A stretch of 15,523 nucleotides of DNA from Bacteroidales bacterium (lineage in GTDB: Bacteria; Bacteroidota; Bacteroidia; Bacteroidales; F082), in NCBI GenBank assembly GCA_017428285.1, contig JAFRRE010000116.1:1-15523 (forward strand), given 5' to 3'. The notes under the pieces were generated by a model that ran no database searches, was not told the DNA's origin, and saw only the letters and a list, made by a program, of their open reading frames with translations. The first letter of the stretch is position 1, and each line of letters begins with the position of its first letter. The position numbers and the translations under genes were made by a program. Shown piece by piece: positions 8,801 through 15,523 of this stretch.

Positions 8801-8814
8801 TCATTATTCTTGGG

Positions 8815-9546
8815 ATGTACGCACTGTTTAAGAAAGAAATCAGCAACTTCCTCAGCTCGCTGATTGGCATCATGGTGATTGTGGTGTTTCTGCTCATCAC
8901 CGGCCTGTTCCTTTGGGTATTCCAAAGCGACTTCAACGTGCTGAACTTCGGCTATGCCAACCTCGACAGCCTCTTCATCCTCGCCCCGTGGGTGTTCCTC
9001 TTCCTCGTGCCTGCCGTCACGATGCGCAGCTTTGCCGAGGAAAATCGTACAGGCACCATCGAGATGCTGGCCACGAAGCCCCTGTCGGACTGGCAAATCA
9101 TCTGGGCCAAGTTCTTGGCTGGAGTGGTCTTGGTGCTGCTTGCCCTGATTCCTACCTTCATCTATTATTACTCGGTCTACCGCCTGGGGCTGCCTAAGGG
9201 CAACCTCGACAGCGGTGGCATCTGGGGTTCTTACATCGGACTTTTCTTACTCAGTGCCAGCTTTGTCAGCATTGGCATCTTTTGCAGTTCGCTGACCAAC
9301 AACCAGATTTTGGCCTTCATCATCTCGGTCTTCCTCTGCGGATTCCTCCTGATCGGCTTCGAGTTCATCTACTCGCTCTCGTTGTTTGGCCGTGTCGACC
9401 TGTTCATCCAGCAATTGGGCATGAATGCCCACTATGGTTCCTTGAGCCGTGGCGTCATCGACACGCGCGACGTGTTGTATTTCTTCAGTGTGATTGCGAT
9501 TTTCTTAAGTGCGACAAAACTCGTTTTGTCGAGCCGTAAATGGTAA
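8815..9546 (+). CDS. gldF: GldF-like ABC-2 transporter permease
   Basis: A 243-aa integral membrane protein with about six hydrophobic segments (near residues 15-37, 53-71, 103-123, 140-160, 168-190 and 221-238), the layout of ABC-2 permeases. The sequence RSFAEENRTGTIEMLATKPLSDWQI between helices 2 and 3 is the typical cytoplasmic coupling segment of the GldF/NosY-like group. In gliding Bacteroidetes GldF works with the ATPase GldA and with GldG; in non-gliding Bacteroidales the same genes persist with unknown cargo. No ATPase gene lies in this window. The order gldF-gldG-DUF4340 is typical. The gene follows sppA by 14 nt with no promoter between them. Confidence 0.88.
   Translation: MYALFKKEISNFLSSLIGIMVIVVFLLITGLFLWVFQSDFNVLNFGYANLDSLFILAPWVFLFLVPAVTMRSFAEENRTGTIEMLATKPLSDWQIIWAKFLAGVVLVLLALIPTFIYYYSVYRLGLPKGNLDSGGIWGSYIGLFLLSASFVSIGIFCSSLTNNQILAFIISVFLCGFLLIGFEFIYSLSLFGRVDLFIQQLGMNAHYGSLSRGVIDTRDVLYFFSVIAIFLSATKLVLSSRKW
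9512..9531 (+). repeat. perfect hairpin at the 3' end of gldF
   Basis: CGACAAAA at 9512-9519 and TTTTGTCG at 9524-9531 form a perfect 8-bp stem with a CTCG loop inside the last codons of gldF, ending 13 nt before the strong Shine-Dalgarno of gldG. It lacks a trailing T-run, so it is not an intrinsic terminator. A role in setting relative gldF/gldG expression is possible but unproven. Confidence 0.5.
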
Positions 9547-9554
9547 GGAGGTGA
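9545..9554 (+). promoter_or_regulatory. near-perfect Shine-Dalgarno before gldG
   Basis: AAGGAGGTGA is complementary to the standard 16S rRNA 3' tail over its whole length, with GGAGG 7 nt before the gldG ATG. It overlaps the gldF stop codon TAA (9544-9546). Most other genes in the window have no such site. Confidence 0.85.
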
Positions 9555-9558
9555 AGCT

Positions 9559-11334
9559 ATGGAAAACAAACGCAAGAATCTGAAGAAAAACCAAATCGTT
9601 GCCTTCCTTGTCACAATAGCCATTGTGGTGTTGCTCAACGTGATTGGTTCCTACATATTCACCCGCTTCGACCTGACAAGCGAGAAGCGCTACACCCTGT
9701 CGCCCACCACGAAGGAGATACTCAAAAACCTCGAAGACTATGTGTACTTCAGAGTGTATCTCGAAGGAAACGATTTGCCTGCGGAATACAAAAAGATGCG
9801 CCGTGAAACTAAGGAAATGCTCGATGAGTTTCGTGCCTATTCCAAGTTCATCGACTACGAGTTCATCAATCCAGGAGAAGGCGACAACGATGCCGAAATC
9901 AAAGACAAATACACCCAATTGTATCAGTCAGGGTTGGATTATACCAAATGGCAATCCATAGGCAGCGACGGATCTGCCAAACAGCTGATCATCTGGCCCG
10001 GTGCTTTGGTGAGCTATCGTAACAACACCGAAATTGCCGTCAATCTGTTGCATGAAACACAAAATGGACAGCCCGATGAATATGCCGTGAATACATCGAT
10101 AGAGAACCTCGAGTTCTATCTCATCGATGCCGTCAAGAAGGTTACGCGTCTGGAAAGACCGAAAATTGGTTTCATCGAAGGCCATGGCGAATTGAGTGAC
10201 GATGAGCTTGGCAGCATTGCCCAAACATTAGCGAAAAACTATGATGTGAAGCGGCAGGCCATTGAGGGCAGGATTGACGCCCTGATGCACCGCACGCAAG
10301 ACACGACAAGAGACGTGAAAGTCTTCCCTTCCTACGATGCCATTGTCATCGCCAAGCCCACAAAACCCTTCGATGAAAAGGACAAGTTCCTTATCGACCA
10401 GTACATCATGCATGGCGGCAAGGTGCTGTGGCTGGTGGAGCCTGTTTATGCCACTATGGACAGCCTACAGAACCAAGAGTCGACTATCGGTATGGAGCAA
10501 GACCTCAACCTCGATGACATGCTCTTCCGATACGGTGTGCGCCTCAACCGTGACCTGCTGCTGGGTTGGAACTGCGCCCAAATCGCCGTCCGCACAGGTG
10601 GTATGGTGGGCAACCAGCCACAATACACGCGATTCAAGTGGTACTACTTCCCCTTGCTACAAGCCGCTTCCGACCATCCCATGGTGCGCAACATGAATGG
10701 CATCAAAGCCGACTTCATCAGTTCGATAGATGCCACCTCCTCTGCCAATGGCATTGAGCAGATTCCTTTGCTCAAAACTACAGGCTATACTAAAGTGTCT
10801 GGTGCTCCGGTATTCATCTCCTTGGCTATGTTGCGCCAAGAGCCCGACCAACGCTTGTTCAATATCAAAGATGGAAAGAATGTAGCGTACCTGTTGAAAG
10901 GCAGTTTCACCTCGCTGTATGCCAACCGCATCCCTCAGGAAATCGTTGATGACCAAGCCACTGACTTCTTGGAAGAAAGCGAGCCTACTGCCATGATTGT
11001 GGTGGCCGATGGCGACCTCATCCGCAACCAGTTCGACATTGACCGCAACCCGTTGCCTTTGGGCTATGACAAATATACTGGGGTCACCTACACAAACAAG
11101 GAATTCCTCGAGAATGCCATCAGTTATTTGGTTGATGGCGAAAACATGATAGATATTCGGTCACGCAAATTGACCATCCGCCTTTTGGACGCAAAGAAAG
11201 TGAGCAACGAAAGGGTAAAATGGCAGGTCATCAACACCGTGATTCCAATAGCGCTCATCATCCTATTTGGTTTTGTCTTGGCTTTCATCAGAAAGAAAAA
11301 GTACAGTAAAACAGAACATCATGAAGAAAAATAA
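9559..11334 (+). CDS. gldG: GldG-like ABC transporter auxiliary protein
   Basis: A 591-aa protein with one N-terminal membrane helix (about 12-34), a large periplasmic region and one C-terminal helix (about 557-577) followed by a basic tail RKKKYSK. The motif RFDLTSEKRYTLS directly after the first helix is the hallmark of GldG/ABC-transporter-auxiliary proteins, and a later segment with GFIEGHGE also fits. GldG partners the permease GldF, and possibly the downstream DUF4340 protein, around an ABC ATPase supplied from elsewhere; transported substrate and role in a non-gliding cell are unknown. Translation likely starts at the ATG after the strong AGGAGG. The last 14 bp overlap the next gene. 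Confidence 0.9.
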   Translation: MENKRKNLKKNQIVAFLVTIAIVVLLNVIGSYIFTRFDLTSEKRYTLSPTTKEILKNLEDYVYFRVYLEGNDLPAEYKKMRRETKEMLDEFRAYSKFIDYEFINPGEGDNDAEIKDKYTQLYQSGLDYTKWQSIGSDGSAKQLIIWPGALVSYRNNTEIAVNLLHETQNGQPDEYAVNTSIENLEFYLIDAVKKVTRLERPKIGFIEGHGELSDDELGSIAQTLAKNYDVKRQAIEGRIDALMHRTQDTTRDVKVFPSYDAIVIAKPTKPFDEKDKFLIDQYIMHGGKVLWLVEPVYATMDSLQNQESTIGMEQDLNLDDMLFRYGVRLNRDLLLGWNCAQIAVRTGGMVGNQPQYTRFKWYYFPLLQAASDHPMVRNMNGIKADFISSIDATSSANGIEQIPLLKTTGYTKVSGAPVFISLAMLRQEPDQRLFNIKDGKNVAYLLKGSFTSLYANRIPQEIVDDQATDFLEESEPTAMIVVADGDLIRNQFDIDRNPLPLGYDKYTGVTYTNKEFLENAISYLVDGENMIDIRSRKLTIRLLDAKKVSNERVKWQVINTVIPIALIILFGFVLAFIRKKKYSKTEHHEEK

Positions 11335-12418
11335 CCGCATTACCATTATTATTGCCGCCATTTTGGTTGTCATCGCCGGTGTCTTGATTTGGAACAACCG
11401 ATACCTCTCCACGCTTCAAGGCGAGTCATCGGACTTCCAGGTGTGGGACACGGCCTCTGTCACGAAAGTGTATCTGGCCGACCGTAAGGAAAGAGAGTCG
11501 CTACTCGAGCGTCAAGAACAAGGCTGGACGCTCAACGGCACCTACACGGCACATCCCAAGCAAGTGCAATATCTCTTGACAACCTTATACAAGATTCGCG
11601 TCAAGATGCCCGTCTCGGTAGCCAGTCATGACAACATCGTGAAGCAATTGGCTTCGCAGAGTACCAAGGTAGAGGTCTACCAGATGGTGCCTCGCATCAA
11701 CCTTTTCGACAAAATCAAGCTGTTCTACCACGAAAAGCGCACGAAAGTGTTCTATGTGGGTGATGCCACCATGGACAGCAGCGGTACTTTCATGTTGAAG
11801 GAAGGCGCCGACAAAGCTTATATTGTCTACATTCCCAGTTTTCGCGGTTTCATCACCACGCGTTTCACGGCCAACCCCGATGACTGGCGCGACCATACCA
11901 TATTCCATGAGAACATGGCTGACATTCAGTCGGTTGAGATCGACTTCAACGAAGACCCAGAAGGCAGTTTCCGTATCGACAACATCGGAAAGCACCAATA
12001 CAAACTCACACGTCTGTGCGACAACCTGGACTTGCCTTACGACACGCTGAAGGTCATCAACCTCATGTCATCGTTCAGCGACCTTCGCTTTGAAGCCTTG
12101 TTCACCAACACATTGCCGCAAGAACGCATCGATTCCATCACGAGCTCACCCTTCTTGCATTACATTGTTGTGACAGACAAAGACGGCAACAAGCAGGATA
12201 TGAGGACCTTCAAGAAACTGGTGCTGAATGGTGTGACTGATTTAAGCGGTGAGATTGGCGACGTGGACCGCGATCGCATGTATGCCCTTGTCAACGAAGG
12301 ACAGGACTTCGTGCTCATACAAAACTACGTTTTCGACAAGGTGCTGCACGATGTACGTTATTATGAGGCAGGCCACCCCATCCAGTTTGAAATGGGTACC
12401 ATAGAAGTTTTTGAATAA
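11321..12418 (+). CDS. DUF4340-domain membrane-anchored protein
   Basis: A 365-aa protein with one N-terminal membrane helix (about residues 7-24) preceded by KKNNR, which predicts a periplasmic body. The body, with alternating strand-rich segments, matches the DUF4340 family usually encoded directly after GldF/GldG genes. Its function is not established; conserved linkage suggests an accessory subunit of that ABC system. The ATG at 11321 overlaps the gldG end by 14 bp, typical of translational coupling; the frame is open further upstream but only through gldG coding sequence. It ends 2 bp from the stop of the convergent holB gene with no terminator between. Confidence 0.82.
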   Translation: MKKNNRITIIIAAILVVIAGVLIWNNRYLSTLQGESSDFQVWDTASVTKVYLADRKERESLLERQEQGWTLNGTYTAHPKQVQYLLTTLYKIRVKMPVSVASHDNIVKQLASQSTKVEVYQMVPRINLFDKIKLFYHEKRTKVFYVGDATMDSSGTFMLKEGADKAYIVYIPSFRGFITTRFTANPDDWRDHTIFHENMADIQSVEIDFNEDPEGSFRIDNIGKHQYKLTRLCDNLDLPYDTLKVINLMSSFSDLRFEALFTNTLPQERIDSITSSPFLHYIVVTDKDGNKQDMRTFKKLVLNGVTDLSGEIGDVDRDRMYALVNEGQDFVLIQNYVFDKVLHDVRYYEAGHPIQFEMGTIEVFE

Positions 12419-12420
12419 GT

Positions 12421-13554
12421 TTATTTCTTTTTCAGCAACCCCACCATCTTAAAGCTCACATCCGTAAAGATGAGCGGTGCATAGCCATTACGCTCTATTT
12501 GGCGCATGGCTTCCTCGAAGAGTTCGGCAATTTGTTCCAGATTGGCAGGATTGACAAAAGGTGCAAACTTCGAGTTAAAGGTCTTCTCATCATTGGGGAG
12601 CATTACAATTTCCGCAAGATTGTTGTTGAACAACAACGAATTGCGAATGATGCGCAAGCCGTATTCCAACAGTTCTTTCTGTTTTTCGCGTCCCAGGGTT
12701 TTGACGTTGTTAGAAAAATCAATCAACTCGGAATAAGCAGCCTTGAAGCAAAGCCGCATCCATTGCTGGAAAGTGGTGAAGAAAAACTTGTGTTCCTCAG
12801 AATCTTGCACCGAGTGGCATGCGGTGATCCAGTTGCCTTCCGAAATTATGGCCGCATCGTGGGCTTGGTTGGGCTGACATGACATTCGCTCCACAAGGGC
12901 TTTTTCCAAAGCGTTGGTTTCTATGGCAGGTATCTTCACCAAGGCTGTGCGCGACTTGATGGTGGCCAATAATTCTTCTGCGTCTTCTGCGATGAGGAGG
13001 AAAACAGTCTTTTCAGGCGGTTCCTCGAGGAGTTTCAGCAGTTTGTTGGCCGTGTCGACGCGCATCTTCTCCGCCATCCAGATGATGGCAATCTTGTATT
13101 CGCCCTCGTATGACTTCATGCTCAACTTTCGCAGCAGAGAGGCCGCATCGCGCACCGACATATAGCCCTGCTTGTTCTCCACATCGAGGAAAGTGTACCA
13201 ACTTGAGGTATCGACATAACCTTTGTTTTCAATGACATACTCGCGCCATTCCTCCATAAAGAGGTCGGATTCAGGATTGCTTTTGATCTTTTTTGTTGTG
13301 GCTGTAGGCACAACAAAATGCAGGTCGGGATGGACCAATTTCTGCATCTTCTGGCATGTGGGGCAAACACCGCAGCTGTCGGTCTCGGTGCGGTTTGGGC
13401 AGAGGATATATTGCGCGTAGGCCAAGGCCAAAGGAAGTTTGCCGCTTCCGGCAGGGCCCAAAAAGAGCTGGGCATGAGAGACATGGTTTTCCCTCACACT
13501 CTGGATAAGCCTTTGTTTGACGGCGGATTGGCCGATGACGTCTTTGAATTGCAT
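12421..13554 (-). CDS. holB: DNA polymerase III delta prime subunit
   Basis: A 377-aa clamp-loader subunit that helps load the sliding clamp on primed DNA. The N-terminal AAA+ domain has GPAGSGK at 33-39, but the residue after the lysine is Leu rather than Ser/Thr, fitting delta prime, which does not hydrolyse ATP in characterised systems. A zinc module is formed by C52, C61, C64 and C67. The sensor/arginine region reads KLLKLLEEPP then SRT at 201-203, where many clamp-loader subunits have SRC. The open frame extends upstream to 13689, but the ATG at 13554, starting MQFKDVIGQ, gives the family N terminus and lies 1 nt after the DUF2442 stop. It is last in a three-gene minus-strand unit. Confidence 0.9.
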   Translation of the reverse strand: MQFKDVIGQSAVKQRLIQSVRENHVSHAQLFLGPAGSGKLPLALAYAQYILCPNRTETDSCGVCPTCQKMQKLVHPDLHFVVPTATTKKIKSNPESDLFMEEWREYVIENKGYVDTSSWYTFLDVENKQGYMSVRDAASLLRKLSMKSYEGEYKIAIIWMAEKMRVDTANKLLKLLEEPPEKTVFLLIAEDAEELLATIKSRTALVKIPAIETNALEKALVERMSCQPNQAHDAAIISEGNWITACHSVQDSEEHKFFFTTFQQWMRLCFKAAYSELIDFSNNVKTLGREKQKELLEYGLRIIRNSLLFNNNLAEIVMLPNDEKTFNSKFAPFVNPANLEQIAELFEEAMRQIERNGYAPLIFTDVSFKMVGLLKKK

Positions 13555-13555
13555 A

Positions 13556-13789
13556 TCAGGCCTCCACGCCGTGTTCATAGAGATATTCGGGAGCAATGTC
13601 GGCACCATTGGCCCAGAAGATGGTTTGGTCAAGGCCAAATTGGATGAAATTGCTCTTATCACGCAACTCAGCGAAAGCCGGATAGGCAAGCAACGGTGTC
13701 AAGTCAACCTTACGACGCTGGCCATTGTTAAACGAGCAGAGTAACGAGTATTCGCCCAAATATTCTACATCTGTGATTGTCAGCAACAT
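13556..13789 (-). CDS. DUF2442-domain protein
   Basis: A 77-aa small soluble protein. The pattern YSLLCSFNNGQRRKVDLTPLL near the middle and ANGADIAPEYLYEHG at the C terminus match the DUF2442 family. The family is commonly encoded next to DUF4160, as here (3-nt gap upstream), and the pair has been suggested to behave like a small toxin-antitoxin-type or regulatory module; no activity is established. The stop codon lies 1 nt before the holB ATG, so translation of holB is probably coupled to it. No helix-turn-helix or membrane segment is visible. Confidence 0.82.
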   Translation of the reverse strand: MLLTITDVEYLGEYSLLCSFNNGQRRKVDLTPLLAYPAFAELRDKSNFIQFGLDQTIFWANGADIAPEYLYEHGVEA

Positions 13790-13792
13790 AGT

Positions 13793-14041
13793 TTATCTTA
13801 TTTTTTTGATTGTTTCACCTTTCTGGGCTTTTTCCCACAAATCCATCAGTTCATCTTCGTGCTCATCCATGAATTGGTTGATGATGGAAACGGTCTTTGA
13901 ACGTGCCACGCCTTCAATGATGCGGTTTTTGATGGTGATGGAAAAGTTGTCGGTACCGCTTCGCACATGAATGTGAGGCGGGTTGTGGTCAAAGCCATAA
14001 ATGTATATCAGAATACCTTGTATGATGAAAACAGAACCCAT
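13793..14041 (-). CDS. DUF4160-domain protein
   Basis: An 82-aa protein with the DUF4160 signature DHNPPHIHV at about residues 18-26, preceded by the ILIYIYGF strand, and a basic/acidic C-terminal helix (MDEHEDELMDLWEKAQKG). The histidines of HNPPHIH are suggestive of a metal or catalytic site, but no reaction is known. It is first in the DUF4160-DUF2442-holB unit, 20 nt after a consensus -7 box. The small size is normal for the family. Confidence 0.84.
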   Translation of the reverse strand: MGSVFIIQGILIYIYGFDHNPPHIHVRSGTDNFSITIKNRIIEGVARSKTVSIINQFMDEHEDELMDLWEKAQKGETIKKIR

Positions 14042-14060
14042 AATGTAGTTTAATTGATGG

Positions 14061-14068
14061 CAAAATTA
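14061..14068 (-). promoter_or_regulatory. -7 element upstream of DUF4160-DUF2442-holB
   Basis: The minus strand reads TAATTTTG, an exact TAnnTTTG, 19 nt before the DUF4160 ATG, predicting a leader of about 14 nt. A -33 TTTG is not apparent. This is the only promoter-like sequence found for holB. Confidence 0.55.
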
Positions 14069-14246
14069 CAATTTATTTGTGGTTTTTGGCAGTATTTCAG
14101 CATAAAATCGTAACTTTACATATAAGATCTTTCATGCGGGCCACAACTTAACCTGCAAAACCATTGCCATGATTCAGTTGGCATTGGGGGAAAAGATCGT
14201 GGAGGTGACAAAGTGATTGTAAAAATAAGAAATACAATGTGTTATC

Positions 14247-14295
14247 GGATTACAAATCCTAATATTCATAAGCCAGCGGATTGCAAATCCGCTGG
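14247..14295. repeat. pair of REP-like hairpins
   Basis: CCAGCGGATT at 14273-14282 and AATCCGCTGG at 14286-14295 form a perfect 10-bp stem with a GCA loop. A smaller copy, GGATT-ACA-AATCC, lies at 14247-14259, 13 nt away. The shared word GGATTnCAAATCC suggests a duplicated palindromic repeat. There is no T-run, so neither is an intrinsic terminator. The rest of 14042-14323 holds no convincing gene. Confidence 0.7.
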
Positions 14296-14323
14296 AACTG
14301 GGCACACTGGTTGAAACACTACC

Positions 14324-14830
14324 TCATAGTTCAAACACAACGCTCCATTCCTTACACAGCTTTTCTAAAGTCCAAGAAGCATTGAGGCCGCTTGTTTCTG
14401 GCAAACGAAACACTTTGATGGATTGTCCGAACTGATTTTGTAGTTTTTCTCCAAACTCTTTGTATTTTCCATAACCATTTATGGCAATCTTTGTTATAGT
14501 CGGATTTTTTCTAACAAAACCAACAATATCGTTTGGAATTCCTTCTAGGATACCCTTATCCGTGCTATTAGTTCGCTCAACACACTTATAATAATCCCAA
14601 ATTACAACATGCAAATGTTCTAATATCACCTTTTTCTCGGTATAATTTGTAGGCATTTTTTGTGTTGCTAATTTTGCCAACATCTTCCACATCCGATTGC
14701 CATTATCATAATAATACTCATTGGCACTAATAGAATTCTTCCCTGGTATTGTTCCCAAAATCAATACTCGAGGCTCATGACACATTAGTGGAGGAAAACC
14801 TTCTACAATAGTTGAATCATTTTTTTTCAT
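14324..14830 (-). CDS. hypoxanthine/uracil DNA glycosylase (UDG superfamily, family-6-like)
   Basis: A 168-aa single-domain DNA glycosylase expected to excise deaminated bases, chiefly hypoxanthine, and start base-excision repair. Motif 1 is LGTIPG at 25-30, followed by an EYYYDNGNRMW stretch to residue 48, which fits the usual PG-x2-S-xn-YY-xn-N-x-FW of hypoxanthine glycosylases. The segment VVIWDYYKCVERTNSTDKGI at 74-93 and the C-terminal LPETSGLNASW at 143-153 complete the family pattern; many relatives have LPSTSPANA there. Base composition is clearly more AT-rich than in the housekeeping genes, hinting at acquisition. It follows the small membrane-protein gene by 31 nt in the same direction. 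The specific substrate is inferred from family motifs only. Confidence 0.82.
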   Translation of the reverse strand: MKKNDSTIVEGFPPLMCHEPRVLILGTIPGKNSISANEYYYDNGNRMWKMLAKLATQKMPTNYTEKKVILEHLHVVIWDYYKCVERTNSTDKGILEGIPNDIVGFVRKNPTITKIAINGYGKYKEFGEKLQNQFGQSIKVFRLPETSGLNASWTLEKLCKEWSVVFEL

Positions 14831-14861
14831 GTCAGTTTAATTTTAATGAAGATAAGATAGA

Positions 14862-15242
14862 TTAGTATAATTCCTCAGCCCCACCATAGTAATCGTAGAC
14901 ATCTTGATAATCAAAGTCTAATTGTTCTAAGATTTCCTCTGAAGACAGGCCGGTATTTATCTTGTTACCACCAGGTAAAGTTAAGACTACTCCATTGTTC
15001 CCATCATGGCTATTTACCCTTGGCATAATAGATTCTCCTTTTTTAGGGATTCTTTCCGGGTGAGCTAAAATGGTATCATCTGGATATTCATACCTTGGAT
15101 AATTATACACCTTCTCCACTTTTGGAGCTGAGTATCTTTCATCTAAATAATCCACAAGCAACGCTAACGGAATAATCCAGATAGGACTTGTTACAAGCAT
15201 TATCAATAAGGCATTATTACCCCTATTTTTGTTTGTTTTCAT
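14862..15242 (-). CDS. small single-pass membrane protein, unknown function
   Basis: I do not recognise this 126-aa protein. It has a basic N terminus (KTNKNR), one hydrophobic helix at about 11-30, and an extracytoplasmic tail by the positive-inside rule. The tail is proline- and tyrosine-rich early on (KVEKVYNYPRYEYPDD) and acidic at the end (DFDYQDVYDYYGGAEELY). The ATG at 15242 is chosen because GAAGAGGA lies 5 nt upstream, a rare clear Shine-Dalgarno here, and the -7 box at 15274-15281 places the transcript start near 15267; upstream in-frame ATGs would have no leader or lie outside the transcript. It is AT-rich like the downstream glycosylase and probably cotranscribed with it. Confidence 0.72.
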   Translation of the reverse strand: MKTNKNRGNNALLIMLVTSPIWIIPLALLVDYLDERYSAPKVEKVYNYPRYEYPDDTILAHPERIPKKGESIMPRVNSHDGNNGVVLTLPGGNKINTGLSSEEILEQLDFDYQDVYDYYGGAEELY

Positions 15243-15273
15243 AAAAGTCCTCTTCTCTCTAATCATACGATTG

Positions 15274-15281
15274 CAAAAATA
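15274..15281 (-). promoter_or_regulatory. -7 element for the membrane-protein / glycosylase pair
   Basis: The minus strand reads TATTTTTG, an exact TAnnTTTG, 31 nt before the chosen ATG. No -33 TTTG is at the expected spacing. It is divergent from the lysS promoter about 100 nt away. Confidence 0.55.
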
Positions 15282-15372
15282 CAAAAGTTTTGGAAATTGG
15301 TAATTGTACACCACCAAAACCATTGAAGTTCGTTTTTATCAGATTTGTTTCCAAGGGTATCAATCGTTTTCG

Positions 15373-15380
15373 TACCTTTG
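15373..15380 (+). promoter_or_regulatory. -7 element of the lysS promoter
   Basis: TACCTTTG matches TAnnTTTG exactly, 23 nt before the lysS ATG. A TTTG at 15344-15347 is 25 nt upstream, longer than the usual spacing. The predicted leader is about 17 nt. Confidence 0.62.
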
Positions 15381-15403
15381 CCGCCAAAATAACGCATCAC
15401 ATC

Positions 15404-15523
15404 ATGTTAAGCGAACAGGAACAAATCAGAAGAAATTCGTTGGCCGAACTCTACAAGCTCGGCATCAACCCGTATCCGCAGGCCGCGTTCCCCGTGAGCG
15501 TGTTCACCACGGACATCCTCAAC
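15404..15523 (+). CDS. lysS: lysyl-tRNA synthetase, N-terminal part
   Basis: Forty codons of an open frame that runs off the window. The start MLSEQEQIRRNSLAEL followed by YKLGINPYP matches the N-terminal helix of class II lysyl-tRNA synthetases, where EQE..RR..L..L...G..PYP is characteristic; it precedes the anticodon-binding OB fold, which lies outside the window. The enzyme charges tRNA-Lys in the cytoplasm. The codon composition returns to the higher GC of the housekeeping genes, marking the edge of the AT-rich pair upstream. Confidence 0.9.
   Translation, partial: MLSEQEQIRRNSLAELYKLGINPYPQAAFPVSVFTTDILN

Noticed and set aside
8722..9096. A minus-strand frame of 124 codons across the sppA-gldF junction
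   Set aside because: It overlaps two strongly supported genes, its translation is compositionally odd (H, E and Q rich), and no promoter is seen.
14106..14216. A 36-codon plus-strand frame ending ALGEKIVEVTK, with an ATG at 14169
   Set aside because: It could be a gene fragment, but it is too short, has no promoter, and I cannot assign it to any family. It remains possible as a remnant of a lost gene.
14273..14295. The GC-containing hairpin as an intrinsic terminator for the glycosylase gene
   Set aside because: No T-run follows on either strand, and on the minus strand the structure lies past the stop without the usual tail; a repeat explains it better.

Overview
The window reads as a chromosomal segment of a Bacteroidetes bacterium, most likely order Bacteroidales. 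The support is threefold. Promoters repeatedly match the Bacteroidetes -7 element TAnnTTTG, twice with a TTTG about 18-20 nt upstream. Most genes lack Shine-Dalgarno sequences. The gene content (GldF/GldG with a DUF4340 protein, an OmpA-like outer-membrane protein, FolK plus a deoxynucleoside kinase) is typical of that phylum. No rRNA, insertion sequence, prophage or CRISPR array is visible.

Layout. 1-291: tRNA-Leu(TAA) and tRNA-Gly(GCC) on the minus strand, behind one clear promoter, with a terminator-like hairpin between them. 355-3620: divergent mutS (minus) and a SpoU/TrmH-type RNA methyltransferase (plus). 3681-5638: a well-expressed-looking OmpA-family outer-membrane protein with its own promoter and a strong intrinsic terminator. 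5664-6838: folK and a deoxynucleoside kinase, overlapping on the minus strand and converging on that terminator. 7019-12418: sppA, gldF, gldG and a DUF4340 gene, tightly packed on the plus strand and probably one operon for envelope proteolysis and transport. 12421-14041: on the minus strand, a DUF4160-DUF2442 pair runs straight into holB (DNA polymerase III delta prime) with gaps of 1-3 nt. 14042-14323: non-coding, with two REP-like hairpins. 14324-15242: an AT-rich minus-strand pair, a small single-pass membrane protein of unknown function followed by a family-6-like hypoxanthine/uracil DNA glycosylase. 15404-15523: the first 40 codons of lysS.

Most of the window is housekeeping: mismatch repair, tRNA/rRNA methylation, folate and nucleotide metabolism, clamp loader and Lys-tRNA synthesis. 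The parts that look accessory are the DUF4160/DUF2442 module on holB and the glycosylase/membrane-protein pair next to lysS. I did not find a clearly novel multi-gene defence or mobile system. The most checkable unusual points are the near-consensus Shine-Dalgarno before gldG, the small-module/holB polycistron, the unidentified membrane protein paired with a base-excision glycosylase, and short palindromic repeats in the folK-sppA and DUF4160-glycosylase intergenic regions.
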